Shown here one piece after another: positions 8,269 through 16,343 of a stretch of DNA of 64,000 nt; the first letter of the stretch is position 1; every line of letters begins with the position of its first letter. This DNA is from Amycolatopsis echigonensis (GTDB lineage: Bacteria > Actinomycetota > Actinomycetes > Mycobacteriales > Pseudonocardiaceae). Under the pieces are notes generated by a model. The model was not told the DNA's origin, searched no databases, and saw only the letters and a program-made list of their open reading frames with translations. The translations under genes and the position numbers were made by a program. The stretch is taken from assembly GCF_014174495.1 (NCBI RefSeq), contig NZ_JACJHR010000004.1:62001-126000 (forward strand). The letters are read 5' to 3'.

Positions 8269-8388
8269 ATGCCGGAAACCAGTCGGATCATCGTCGGTGG
8301 TGTGCTCGCCGTGACCCCGGGGCCCGGGCTCGCTGAACGCCGGCCCCGCTCCGCGTGGTGCGTCACGGAGAGGCTCGCCCGGACATGC
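8269..8388 (+). CDS. 39-aa leader ORF translationally coupled to the glycosyltransferase
   Basis: ATG at 8269 follows a purine-rich GAGGGGCTGCGGGGAA stretch and runs to TAG at 8386-8388, overlapping the glycosyltransferase ATG at 8385 (ATGCTAG). The product is a short basic peptide with a hydrophobic start (RIIVGGVLAVTPGPG) and no known motif. The four-base overlap suggests it serves to couple or attenuate translation of the downstream gene. It could equally be an accidental frame; the site and overlap are the only support. Confidence 0.4.
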
Positions 8389-9746
8389 TAGCGACAATTA
8401 TCGGCGTGTTCACCTTCGTGAGCAGCGGCGTCTTCATCGCTTATGTGTGCGCCATCGTCGTGCCGTTCCTCGGCCGGAAGCGGGCACCAGCGGGGTCCCA
8501 AGCCGACTTCTCCTGGCACTTCTTCGTTCCGTGCCGGGACGAGGAAGCGGTGATCGGGGATACCGTCCGGCGGCTGCGCAGGACATTCCCCGACGCGCAC
8601 GTGTGGGTCATCGACGACGACTCGCGCGACGCCACCGCGCAGATCGTCCGGTCGCTCGCCTCCGGGGAAAGCCCGGATCCGTTCGTCCACCTGGTCAGCC
8701 GGCGTCCGCCGCACGCGCGCACCGGGAAGGGCGACGCGCTCAACTCCGCCTACCAGCAGCTCGCGACCTGGCTGGGCAGGCACGAGCACTGGGAGAAGGT
8801 CATCGTCGGGGTGGTCGATGCCGACGGCGTGCTCGCTCCGGACTGCCTGGACGTGTGCGCGGCGGGCCACCTGTTCGGCGACTCGTCGGTGGGAGCGGTC
8901 CAGCTGGAAGTGCGCATGTTGAACCGGCACACCCCGCCGTCGGCCGGCGGTCGTTGGCAACGCTGGGCGGCGCTGAAGCTGGTGCAGCTGCAGGACATGG
9001 AGTTCCGCACGGCGATTTCGGCCGTGCAGCATTCGCGTGCGTACGCGGGCACGGTGGCGATGGGCGGCAACGGGCAGTTCACCAGGATGTCGGCGCTGCG
9101 CACCATCGACCGGGGAACCGGGCAGCCGTGGCGCGGGCTGCTGCTCGAGGATTACGAACTCGGACTGCACTTGCTGATGGCCGGCTGGCGGACCGCGGCG
9201 ACGTCGGATTCCTATGTGTCCCAGGAAGGGCTGTACAGCCTCCGGCGATTCGTCACGCAGCGCACCCGATGGGGTCAGGGCACGATGCAGTGCGCCCGGT
9301 ACCTGCCGTCGATCTGGCGGTCTTCGCATTTCAGCGAACTCGGCGTGATCGAGGCGAGCTACTACCTGATCCAGCCGTGGCTCCAGCTGATCGGTGCCGT
9401 CGTCTACCCGGTTCCGGTCGCGCTGCTGCTGGGCGCGGTGATCCGCGACCCGGCGATGCTGGCGGGAGCGGCGTCGATGCGAACCGTATTTCTCCTCCTT
9501 CTTTTCGTCGCGATATCCACCGGGCCGTTCGTGGTGTGGGGAATCATTTACCAATTCCGCTGCATCGGAAGACCGAATCTGCTCGCCGGCATCGGCTACG
9601 GACTGGCCTTCACGTTGTACGTCGGGTTGTTCTACGTGACTTCGCTGCGTGCGGTGTATCGGATGATGCGAGGCCGGCACGGCTGGGCCAAAACGCGGCG
9701 GAACGCCGAATCGTTCAATCAGGAGGAGGTTGCCGTCGAAGCATGA
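8385..9746 (+). CDS. Processive-type GT2 membrane glycosyltransferase
   Basis: A 453-residue protein with an N-terminal membrane helix (~1-28). A GT-A catalytic domain follows: FFVPCRDEE, DDDSRD near residue 77, VVDADG, LLLEDYELG as catalytic base region, QRTRWGQG as the Q-x-x-R-W product-binding motif. About four C-terminal membrane helices end the protein. This is the arrangement of hyaluronan/cellulose/poly-GlcNAc synthases, which polymerise a sugar and pass the chain through the membrane. All motif residues are present. The downstream UDP-GlcNAc 2-epimerase suggests GlcNAc or ManNAc as donor; that is inference. ATG at 8385 has GGAGAGG about 10 bases upstream. The next gene starts 58 bases after the stop. 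Confidence 0.88.
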   Translation: MLATIIGVFTFVSSGVFIAYVCAIVVPFLGRKRAPAGSQADFSWHFFVPCRDEEAVIGDTVRRLRRTFPDAHVWVIDDDSRDATAQIVRSLASGESPDPFVHLVSRRPPHARTGKGDALNSAYQQLATWLGRHEHWEKVIVGVVDADGVLAPDCLDVCAAGHLFGDSSVGAVQLEVRMLNRHTPPSAGGRWQRWAALKLVQLQDMEFRTAISAVQHSRAYAGTVAMGGNGQFTRMSALRTIDRGTGQPWRGLLLEDYELGLHLLMAGWRTAATSDSYVSQEGLYSLRRFVTQRTRWGQGTMQCARYLPSIWRSSHFSELGVIEASYYLIQPWLQLIGAVVYPVPVALLLGAVIRDPAMLAGAASMRTVFLLLLFVAISTGPFVVWGIIYQFRCIGRPNLLAGIGYGLAFTLYVGLFYVTSLRAVYRMMRGRHGWAKTRRNAESFNQEEVAVEA

Positions 9747-9804
9747 GCAACCGGGGATGCCCGTCGACAGCCACTAGTCACACAATCGCACCGAAAGGAT
9801 CTGG

Positions 9805-9972
9805 ATGTACAAGCACGGACGCGTCGGCACGGGCACGGCGGGCGGCCTCGCGGTCACCGGAGCCAGCCTGAGCTGGTGGATCGCACTCGCTGTCGCCCTC
9901 GTGGCCTTGGGGACGATGTTCGTCCTGTTCGCCCGGCGGCGACGCAGGATGGCGGAGGAATCCGACAAATGA
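9805..9972 (+). CDS. 55-aa membrane peptide consisting of an LAVTG sortase sorting signal
   Basis: ATG at 9805 is preceded by AAAGGA and opens a 55-codon frame. The product has 14 short N-terminal residues, then LAVTG at residues 15-19, a hydrophobic helix WWIALAVALVALGTMFVLFA and an RRRRR tail. That is a complete cell-wall sorting signal of the LAxTG class recognised by class E sortases, but with almost nothing before it and no signal peptide. The positive tail would place the N-terminus outside. A class E sortase is two genes downstream. Its TGA overlaps an ATG at 9969. Possibly a minimal anchor to which the operon's glycan or another nucleophile is joined; that role is inferred. Confidence 0.75.
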   Translation: MYKHGRVGTGTAGGLAVTGASLSWWIALAVALVALGTMFVLFARRRRRMAEESDK

Positions 9973-10031
9973 TCGAAGATGGCGGGCGCCTGTCGTCAAT
10001 ACGGGCGTCCGCCACTCGCGGAGGGGAAGAA

Positions 10032-11180
10032 ATGACCACGAATCCAGAACTAATTCTTTTTGCCGGCACACGGCCGGAAGCAATCAAGCTGGCGCCCGTC
10101 GCGCTCGCTGCTGGGGAATTCGGGTTTCGGGCCCGGATTGTCGCCACCGGGCAGCACCCGGACATGGTCGACCAGGGCCTGGCCCCGTTCGGGGTGGTGC
10201 CCGACGACCGGATCGTCCTGTCGCGGGCGACCGGCACGCTGAGCGAGTTGTTCGCGCGACTCGTGCCTGAAGCGGACCGGGTGCTGGCAGAACGCCGCCC
10301 GGCCGCGGTCGTCGTCCAGGGCGACACGGCCACCTCCCTGGCTTGCACGCTGGCCGCGTTCTGGCGGCACATTCCGGTCGTGCATGTCGAGGCGGGCTTG
10401 CGCACCGGAGATCTCGAATCGCCGTTTCCCGAGGAAGCCAATCGCCAGCTGGTCTCCCGCATCGCCGCCCTGCACCTCGCGCCCACGCCGGCGGCCGCCG
10501 CGGCGTTGCGGGCGGAGGGAGTGCCGGACGAGAAGATTGTCGTGACCGGGAACACGGTCGTCGACGCGGCGCTGCACATCGCCGGACAGGGCCTGCCGCC
10601 CAAGAACGTCGCGGTCGCCGCGGCCTTCGCCGGGCCAAGGCCGCGGATCCTGGTGACGATGCACCGGCGGGAGTCGTGGCGAAGCGGCATCGGCGAAGTC
10701 CTGGGCGCGGTGATGCAGATCGCCCGCGAGTTCCCCGGCGCGCGGTTTCTGCTTCCTTCGCATCCGAATCCGAAGGTGCGCCAGATCGTGCATCGGATCC
10801 TGGGGACATGCAACGCGGTGACGGTGACCGAGCCGCTGGACTACCCGGACCTGATCTGGGCGCTGTCGAGGTCCTCACTGGTGATCACCGACTCCGGCGG
10901 CATCCAGGAAGAGGCGCCGACCTTCGGGGTTCCGGTGCTGGTGGCACGCGACACGACGGAGCGCCGGGAGGCGGTCGACGCGGGCTGGGCGCGGCTGGTC
11001 GGCACCGACTTCTCCGAGGTCGTGACCGCCGCACGCGCGGTGCTGAGCGGGCGGGAAACCGGCCCCGGAACGGGGAATCCGTTCGGCTCCGGCGATGCCG
11101 CCTGGCTGACCATGGACGCGATCCGCGGCCGGATCGCCGATCCCGCCCGGGTGCTGGCCGCCGGCCCCGGCGCGGCATGA
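10032..11180 (+). CDS. wecB: UDP-N-acetylglucosamine 2-epimerase (non-hydrolysing)
   Basis: A 382-residue protein converting UDP-GlcNAc to UDP-ManNAc in the cytoplasm, the first step of ManNAc/ManNAcA glycan supply. Signatures include FAGTRPEAIKLAPV at the N-terminus, VVQGDTATSLA, HVEAGLRTGD, VTMHRRESW (family H-R-R-E) and TDSGGIQEEAPTFGVPVLV with DTTERREAV for UDP binding. Length is normal. I chose ATG at 10032 because GGAGGGG lies just upstream; an ATG at 9969 overlapping the LAVTG peptide stop would add 21 residues. It ends in ATGA overlap with the sortase gene. Presumably feeds the GT2 enzyme. Confidence 0.9.
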   Translation: MTTNPELILFAGTRPEAIKLAPVALAAGEFGFRARIVATGQHPDMVDQGLAPFGVVPDDRIVLSRATGTLSELFARLVPEADRVLAERRPAAVVVQGDTATSLACTLAAFWRHIPVVHVEAGLRTGDLESPFPEEANRQLVSRIAALHLAPTPAAAAALRAEGVPDEKIVVTGNTVVDAALHIAGQGLPPKNVAVAAAFAGPRPRILVTMHRRESWRSGIGEVLGAVMQIAREFPGARFLLPSHPNPKVRQIVHRILGTCNAVTVTEPLDYPDLIWALSRSSLVITDSGGIQEEAPTFGVPVLVARDTTERREAVDAGWARLVGTDFSEVVTAARAVLSGRETGPGTGNPFGSGDAAWLTMDAIRGRIADPARVLAAGPGAA

Positions 11181-11899
11181 CGGCGCAGCGCCTCGCGGAG
11201 GAGGCGGAACAACGGCCGGCGGGCACCCGCCCCCGGAAGCCGCGCGCCAGCCTGCGGTGGCGGATTTTCGGGATCGCCGGGGAGACGGTCCTCATTCTCG
11301 GGCTGGTGATGCTCGGCTTCCTCGGGTATGAGATGTGGGGCACTGTGGGCGAACTGAACGCCGCGCAGGGCCAGCTCGACCAGGAGCGCAAGGCCTTGTG
11401 GGACAGCGATCCCACTGTCCGCGGCGCACCGCGGGCGGTCGCCGAGCCCCCGGCCGACGGCACCCCGGCCTCGGTCCTCGCGATACCGCGACTGGGTCTG
11501 GAGTGGACGGTCGTCGAGGGAACCAGGTCGAAGGACCTCCGGCACGCGCCGGGGCACTACGCCGGGACGGCGCCGCCCGGCCAGATCGGGAACTTCGCGG
11601 TGGCCGGACATCGGGTGCGCGGCATGTTCTGGGATCTTGACACGATCAAGCCAGGGGACCAGATCACGGTGGAGGACCGGACCCGCCGCTACGTCTACGA
11701 GGTCGACGCGAACCGGATCGTCCGCCCGGACGACGTCGGAGTGCTCCTGCCCGTTCCCGGGAAGCCGGGACAGACCCCGACGGAAGCCCGGCTGACCCTG
11801 ACGACCTGCAATCCCAAGTGGGACAACTACGAACGGCTGATCATCGACGCGCACCTGGTCGGCAGCGCGGCGAAAGCGGATTCGGAGGGAGCACGATGA
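11177..11899 (+). CDS. srtE: Class E sortase
   Basis: A 240-residue transpeptidase anchored by one N-terminal helix (VLILGLVMLGFLGYEMW, ~residues 36-55), with the catalytic barrel outside. The triad is visible: His145 in VAGHRVRGMFW, Cys211 in LTLTTCNPKW, Arg220 in NYERLI. The TLTTC box and the Asn/His-Pro after Cys are typical of actinobacterial class E enzymes, which cut LAxTG signals between Thr and Gly. Its start overlaps the epimerase stop (ATGA) and its stop overlaps the next start, so the genes are co-translated. The LAVTG peptide encoded upstream is the obvious candidate substrate. Confidence 0.93.
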   Translation: MTAQRLAEEAEQRPAGTRPRKPRASLRWRIFGIAGETVLILGLVMLGFLGYEMWGTVGELNAAQGQLDQERKALWDSDPTVRGAPRAVAEPPADGTPASVLAIPRLGLEWTVVEGTRSKDLRHAPGHYAGTAPPGQIGNFAVAGHRVRGMFWDLDTIKPGDQITVEDRTRRYVYEVDANRIVRPDDVGVLLPVPGKPGQTPTEARLTLTTCNPKWDNYERLIIDAHLVGSAAKADSEGAR

Positions 11900-12051
11900 T
11901 CGCGAGCCTCTGGCGGATCCTGCCCGGCCCGGCCTGGGTGCGGGCAGTGCTGCTCGCGGTGCTGTTCGCCGCGGCCTGCGCCGGACTGTGGTTCGGCCTG
12001 TATCCCTTGCTGGACGACTGGTTCATGACGACGAGCCCGGTCTTGGACTGA
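11896..12051 (+). CDS. 51-aa single-pass membrane protein coupled to the sortase
   Basis: ATG at 11896 overlaps the sortase TGA. The product starts MIASLWRILPGPAWVRAV, followed by a membrane helix (LLAVLFAAACAGLWFGLYPLL) and the tail DDWFMTTSPVLD. Small membrane proteins with a WVR-helix-YP pattern commonly follow class E sortase genes in actinobacteria; their role is not known to me, but the conserved pairing points to a sortase accessory. It closes the operon. Confidence 0.75.
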   Translation: MIASLWRILPGPAWVRAVLLAVLFAAACAGLWFGLYPLLDDWFMTTSPVLD

Positions 12052-12268
12052 TCGCGCACCGGTGACGCCCGCGCACGACCCGTGGAGACGCGACGCCTGT
12101 CGGTTTCGGCGGTGCCTTCGGTGCCCGACGCGTACCTGATCTCAGCGCTTGGACAGGACGTCACACGCGCGCACGCCACCTGGATTTGGCGGACGCTTGC
12201 CGGGAATCCCGTGCCGTCGGCTATTTCTGGCACCGTTGCCTCGTCGCCGAAGGAGCGCTGGTTCGGCT

Positions 12269-12640
12269 TCAGATCAGTCCCGCTCGGCATCCGATCAGCA
12301 CCGCATGGGCGCGATCGCGCGCTCCGATCGCTCTGAACAGCGCTTTCAAGCTTGCCTTGACGGTGTTCTCGGACCTGCCGAGCCGGTTGCCGATTTCGGC
12401 GTTGGTCATCCCTCCGGCGATCATGCGCAGCTGAAGCAGAGAGGAGTCGGAGATGACGCCCGTCCGCGCCCGCGCTTCGTCGATCGCCGTGGTACGGACG
12501 AAAACCTGCAGCGGGCTCACCGGCCTGCTGATCGAGGTCAGTGCGATGCCCTTGGCTTCCAGATAGTCACGGGCACGGGTAAGCGCCTCCGGGTCCGCGC
12601 CGACAAAAACCGGGCCTTGCCGTTCGGTCTGCTCCGCCAT
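12269..12640 (-). CDS. Small LuxR-family DNA-binding protein (HTH only)
   Basis: A 123-residue protein. The first ~60 residues resemble a degenerate helper domain without a phospho-acceptor Asp. A LuxR HTH follows (LLQLRMIAGGMTNAEIGNRL, SENTVKASLKALFRAIGARD). The C-terminal GARDRAHAV is shared with the regulators at 12692 and 29810 (GARNRAHAV, GARNRSHAV), so the three are relatives. It lies 51 bases downstream of the next regulator on the same strand. Without a receiver it may act constitutively or partner the larger regulator. Confidence 0.8.
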   Translation of the reverse strand: MAEQTERQGPVFVGADPEALTRARDYLEAKGIALTSISRPVSPLQVFVRTTAIDEARARTGVISDSSLLQLRMIAGGMTNAEIGNRLGRSENTVKASLKALFRAIGARDRAHAVLIGCRAGLI

Positions 12641-12691
12641 GGTTCAGTTCTCCTCTTCAACCGATGGATTGTGCGGTTTGGCCGGTGTCGG

Positions 12692-13426
12692 TCACCGGGC
12701 GGCGGATTGCGCGGGCGCCGGTTGTGCCGCCTGGGGGCCGATCAAGTTCTCCAGGTGGCCGATCGCGACCGCGTGCGCGCGGTTGCGGGCACCCAGCTTC
12801 CGGTACACGTTCTTGACGTGGCTGCGCACGGTCTCCGCGGATACCGACTGCGCATCCGCGATCTCGGCGTTCGTCAGCCCGATGCTGATGAAGCCGAGAA
12901 TCTGCATTTCGCGCAGGGTGAGTTCGTCGCTGTTGCGGCGGCGGGCCCTCGGGACGCGCGGCTCCGGCGTTCCCGGACGGAATTCGGCGGAGCTTCCCCA
13001 GAGGTGGTACTGCACGATCCGTTCGGCGAGCTTGACCGGGCCGACTGCCCGGTCGAGCAGGCAGACGGCACCGTATTCGGCGAATTTGCCGACCCGCTCT
13101 GGAGTGAGTTCCGCGGCACTGACCAGGACGATTACGGTCTCCACAGCGGGGCTCGAGGTCACGGTCCGGATGAGGTTGCCGCCGACGTCGAGCCGGGCGT
13201 CCAGAAGCAGGATGTCGGGCCGCATCCGGCTGCTGAGCGTCAGCGCGCGGTTCCCGTCGTTGATCGCGCCGATCCAGCTGAGTCGGCGCGACCGGTCGAC
13301 CACCGCCTTGACTCCGAGCTGGAAAAGGACGTCTTGGTCGGCCGAGCACAGGGTGAACGCTGTCTCCTCTGATCGGCGCGTCCGGCCGTTCTGCGTCTTC
13401 TGCGCGAGCAGGGGGACCGAAGCCAT
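12692..13426 (-). CDS. NarL-type response regulator, downstream of the van operon
   Basis: A 244-residue protein. It has a receiver-like domain with a plausible phospho-acceptor in RPDILLLDARLDVGG and a LuxR HTH (LTLREMQILGFISIGLTNAE, AETVRSHVKNVYRKLGARNR). The tail is Ala/Gln-rich. The acidic pair of a canonical receiver is replaced by LCSADQDVLFQLG, so phosphorylation may be altered. The ATG at 13426 has GGAAGGAC upstream. It follows murG by 190 bases on the same strand, and no VanS/VanR pair is nearby, so it is a candidate controller of the van genes by position only. No histidine kinase is adjacent. Confidence 0.82.
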   Translation of the reverse strand: MASVPLLAQKTQNGRTRRSEETAFTLCSADQDVLFQLGVKAVVDRSRRLSWIGAINDGNRALTLSSRMRPDILLLDARLDVGGNLIRTVTSSPAVETVIVLVSAAELTPERVGKFAEYGAVCLLDRAVGPVKLAERIVQYHLWGSSAEFRPGTPEPRVPRARRRNSDELTLREMQILGFISIGLTNAEIADAQSVSAETVRSHVKNVYRKLGARNRAHAVAIGHLENLIGPQAAQPAPAQSAAR

Positions 13427-13616
13427 CAGGTTGTCCTTCCAACGTGCCGCGATTCGCGCCAGGCGAGAATCGCGGCAGCGGGCAGATCCGTGGTTTTCCT
13501 GGGAATTCGGGCGAGTGCGAGACGACTTTAGCCGAAAATGCGCGGCGATTGGTAGGCGAAGCGACACCCGGCGCATGAGATGTGCGGAAATTCCTGATTA
13601 GCGCATGAATATTTCC

Positions 13617-14723
13617 TTAACCGCTGAATCGGCGCCTCTCGGCGATCGCGTCGAGCACGTGCCGTGCCAGGACCACGTCGGCGTCCGATGCTCCGGACGC
13701 CGACGCGCGGCTGGACATCGCCGCGATCTGACCCGGGTCGGTGAGCACCGGCAGCAGTGACTTTTCGATCCACGCCGGGGAAAACTCGGCGTCGTCGACC
13801 AGCAGAGCCGCGCCCGCCGCTACCGCTGGTTCGGCGTTGAGCCGTTGCTCGCCGCCGCGTTCAGGCAGCGGGACGTAAACGGCGGGCAGTCCGACAGCGG
13901 CCAATTCGGCGCACGTCATCGCGCCCGAACGGCAGACGGCGAAGTCGGCTGCCGCGTAGGCGTAGCGCATTTCGTCGACGTAGGGGAGGACCACGTACGG
14001 CGGGTCGCTTTCGGGCGCCGTGACCTTGTGGCCCGGTCCGCTGATGTGCAACACCTGCACGTTGGCGGCCCGCAGTATCGCGGCGGAGCCGGAGATCGCC
14101 GCGTTGATCGTGCGCGCTCCTTGCGAGCCGCCGGTGACCAGCAGCACCGGTCCCTTGGCGCGCAAGCCGAATTGCCAGCGGGCCTTGGCTCGCGATGCGG
14201 CGCGGTCGAGCCCGGTGATCGAGCGGCGCAGCGGGATTCCGATCGCGGTGGCGTTGGCGAGCCGGACTTCGGCCGACGCGGTGAAGACGCGGGTCGTCAT
14301 CCGGGCGGCGAGCCGATTGGCGACGCCGGGCCGGACGTTCGCTTCGTGGACGACGATCGGTATTCGTCTTCGCCGGGCGGCGAGGACGGCCGGCGCGGCC
14401 ACGTAACCCCCGAAGCTCACCACGACCTCGGCCCTGGTGCGGTCCAGGACTTCTCCCGCGGTGCGGACCGCGTCGCGCAGCAGCCCGGGCATGCGCACCA
14501 GTGCCCGGTTCACCGCGCGCGGCAACGGCACCGGCGGGATGAGTTCGAGCGGGTAGCCGCGGGCCGGGATCAGGGTCGTGTCCAAGCCCCGTACGGTGCC
14601 GAGGGCGGTGATCTTGGCGCTGGGATTCAGGCGGCGCACCGCGTCCGCCAGGTTCATCGCGGGTTCGATGTGCCCGGCCGAATGGCCGCCCGCGACGACG
14701 ATTCTAGGCGACAACGAAATCAA
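13617..14723 (-). CDS. murG: MurG-like UDP-GlcNAc:lipid I GlcNAc transferase, van operon copy
   Basis: A 368-residue GT28 protein. The N-terminus has GGHSAGHIEPAMNLADAVRR (family GGTxGHxxPAxAxA), then SFGGYVAAPAVLAA, HEANVRPGVANRLAA and LLVTGGSQGARTIN. The C-terminus has CRSGAMTCAELAAVGLPAVYVPLP for UDP-GlcNAc binding. MurG converts lipid I to lipid II on the inner face of the membrane. Only a TTG start (14723) fits the frame, overlapping vanX by 20 bases, so translation is coupled. The essential murG should lie in the division cluster elsewhere; this would be a second copy for depsipeptide precursors ending in D-Lac. It ends the six-gene operon. Confidence 0.88.
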   Translation of the reverse strand: MISLSPRIVVAGGHSAGHIEPAMNLADAVRRLNPSAKITALGTVRGLDTTLIPARGYPLELIPPVPLPRAVNRALVRMPGLLRDAVRTAGEVLDRTRAEVVVSFGGYVAAPAVLAARRRRIPIVVHEANVRPGVANRLAARMTTRVFTASAEVRLANATAIGIPLRRSITGLDRAASRAKARWQFGLRAKGPVLLVTGGSQGARTINAAISGSAAILRAANVQVLHISGPGHKVTAPESDPPYVVLPYVDEMRYAYAAADFAVCRSGAMTCAELAAVGLPAVYVPLPERGGEQRLNAEPAVAAGAALLVDDAEFSPAWIEKSLLPVLTDPGQIAAMSSRASASGASDADVVLARHVLDAIAERRRFSG

Positions 14724-15312
14724 AGTAGGTGTCCGGATACGGTTCGTCCTTCAGTGTGTAGTGCCACCACTCGGCATCGTATGCGGCGAACCCGCAGGAT
14801 TCCATGACCGACCGGAGCAGCCACCGGTTGTCCGCCTCGGCTGAGGTGATTCCCGGTGCGCTGTGGTGCGAGACGGCGTCCATCAGGTCGTGGTGCCCGC
14901 CCATGGCGGCCAGTTCGCCGGTACTGAGGCAATACAGAGTCAGATCGACAGTGCTTCCCCTGCTGTGCCCGGACTTGCGGGCCACGTATCCGCGCTCGAA
15001 CATTTCCGCCCGCTCGATATTGGGGTAGTGCTGTGCTTTTTTCCGCCCGTCCTCGGGCTGTCCGGTCCATCGGGCGAAGCATTCCACCGCGCGCTGGGGC
15101 CGGTATCCGTCCCACAGCAGCAGGCCGTACCCGAGCGACGCGGCCCGGTCCTGTGCGTTTCGCAGCGCCGTGCACAACTCCTGTGTCCCGACGATCCGAT
15201 TCGCCGGGTACCCGTCGACCGGCCTTCCGGTGAAATTGTCCCAGGTGGCGTACTTGGCGTCCCAGCGGATCCCGGGCACGGCCTCGTCCACGTAGCCGAA
15301 ACCGTCTTTCAC
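14704..15312 (-). CDS. vanX: D-Ala-D-Ala dipeptidase VanX
   Basis: A 202-residue zinc dipeptidase, the normal VanX length. Zn ligands and catalytic residues are visible: SGHSRGSTVDLTLY gives His and Asp, EWWHYT gives catalytic Glu and third His, and WDGYRP carries the conserved Arg. It destroys D-Ala-D-Ala in the cytoplasm so that only D-Ala-D-Lac enters peptidoglycan precursors. GTG start overlaps the vanA TGA as GTGA. Together with vanH and vanA it forms the complete core of inducible high-level glycopeptide resistance. No residue appears defective. Confidence 0.96.
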   Translation of the reverse strand: MKDGFGYVDEAVPGIRWDAKYATWDNFTGRPVDGYPANRIVGTQELCTALRNAQDRAASLGYGLLLWDGYRPQRAVECFARWTGQPEDGRKKAQHYPNIERAEMFERGYVARKSGHSRGSTVDLTLYCLSTGELAAMGGHHDLMDAVSHHSAPGITSAEADNRWLLRSVMESCGFAAYDAEWWHYTLKDEPYPDTYFDFVVA

Positions 15313-16343
15313 CGCGCCTCCCCGGACAACGCGAGCGCGACGATCCGGTCCAGCATGGCCGGGAACGGCAGTCCGGAAGCCGCCATCATCCGGGGATAAC
15401 GGCTGTAGGAGGTCATGCCGGGGAAGGTGTTCACCTCGTTCAGCGCCACTGTTCCATCGTCCTTGAGGAACATGTCGACCCGGGCGAGGCCTTTGCAGCC
15501 CAGCGCGCGATAGATTTCCCGCGCGGTCTGCCGGACGTGTGCGCGCAGTACGGCCGGGATGTCGGCCGGGACGATGACGGTCGAGTTTTCGGAGCCGCTT
15601 TCCGGGCTGTCCTCCTGGTGGATTTTGAAGAAACCGTGCGACAGGCGGATCTGGTCCGGTTCGCCGACGATCAGCTCCGATCCGTTGCCCAGCACCGCGC
15701 AGCCGATCTCACTGCCCTCGACCGGTTCCTCGATCAGCACCTTCTCGTCGAACTCCGCCGCGGCGGCCACCGCGTCCGGCAGGTCCTCGGCGCGGGAGAC
15801 CTTGCTGACCCCGAACGACGAACCCGACCGGGCGGGCTTCACGAAGACCGGATAGCTGAACCGTCCCGGATCGACGCCGGTCCCCACGGTCCAGAAGTTC
15901 GGCGTGGCGATGCCCGCGGCGGAGACGGCGAGGTAGGCGAGGGATTTGTCCATGCACAGCGCGGAACTGGGCACGTCGCAGCCCGCGTAGGGGATGCCGG
16001 AGAGTTCCAGCAGGCCCTGCGTCGCGCCGTCCTCGCCGAACCTGCCGTGCAGCACGGGCAGCACCACGTCAAGGCCGACCACCTCGTACCGTCCCTGGTC
16101 CAGCAAGAGCAGTCCGCCCACGCCGCGGTCCGGCGAGAGCATCGCGGACGGGCAGGGACGGTCTTCCCAGCCGTCGCCGGGGCCGTCGCACAGCTTCCAC
16201 GCGCCGCTTTTGGTGATCCCGACCCAGTGCGGTTCGTACTTCGCGGGGTCAAGGTGTTTCGCGATCTCCTGCGCGGACTTGACCGAGACCGGGTGCTCTT
16301 CGGACATCCCGCCGAAGACGATGCCGAGCCGGATTCTATTCAT
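15309..16343 (-). CDS. vanA: D-alanine--D-lactate ligase VanA
   Basis: A 344-residue ATP-grasp ligase. Features include VFGGMSEEHPVSVKSA at the N-terminus, VLHGRFGEDGATQG, FVKPARSGSSFGVSKV for ATP binding and ALNEVNTFPGMTSYSRYP for Mg. The omega-loop reads FFKIHQEDSPESGSEN, the VanA-type His loop that selects D-lactate, in place of the Tyr-Lys loop of D-Ala-D-Ala ligases. It makes D-Ala-D-Lac, which lowers glycopeptide binding. The start overlaps the vanH end by 8 bases. By this loop I call the depsipeptide ligase rather than Ddl or VanC-type. Confidence 0.96.
   Translation of the reverse strand: MNRIRLGIVFGGMSEEHPVSVKSAQEIAKHLDPAKYEPHWVGITKSGAWKLCDGPGDGWEDRPCPSAMLSPDRGVGGLLLLDQGRYEVVGLDVVLPVLHGRFGEDGATQGLLELSGIPYAGCDVPSSALCMDKSLAYLAVSAAGIATPNFWTVGTGVDPGRFSYPVFVKPARSGSSFGVSKVSRAEDLPDAVAAAAEFDEKVLIEEPVEGSEIGCAVLGNGSELIVGEPDQIRLSHGFFKIHQEDSPESGSENSTVIVPADIPAVLRAHVRQTAREIYRALGCKGLARVDMFLKDDGTVALNEVNTFPGMTSYSRYPRMMAASGLPFPAMLDRIVALALSGEAR

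Noticed and set aside
12082-12336. GTG-started plus-strand frame after the sortase operon
   Set aside because: It overlaps the 3' end of a LuxR gene on the other strand and has no protein-like pattern.
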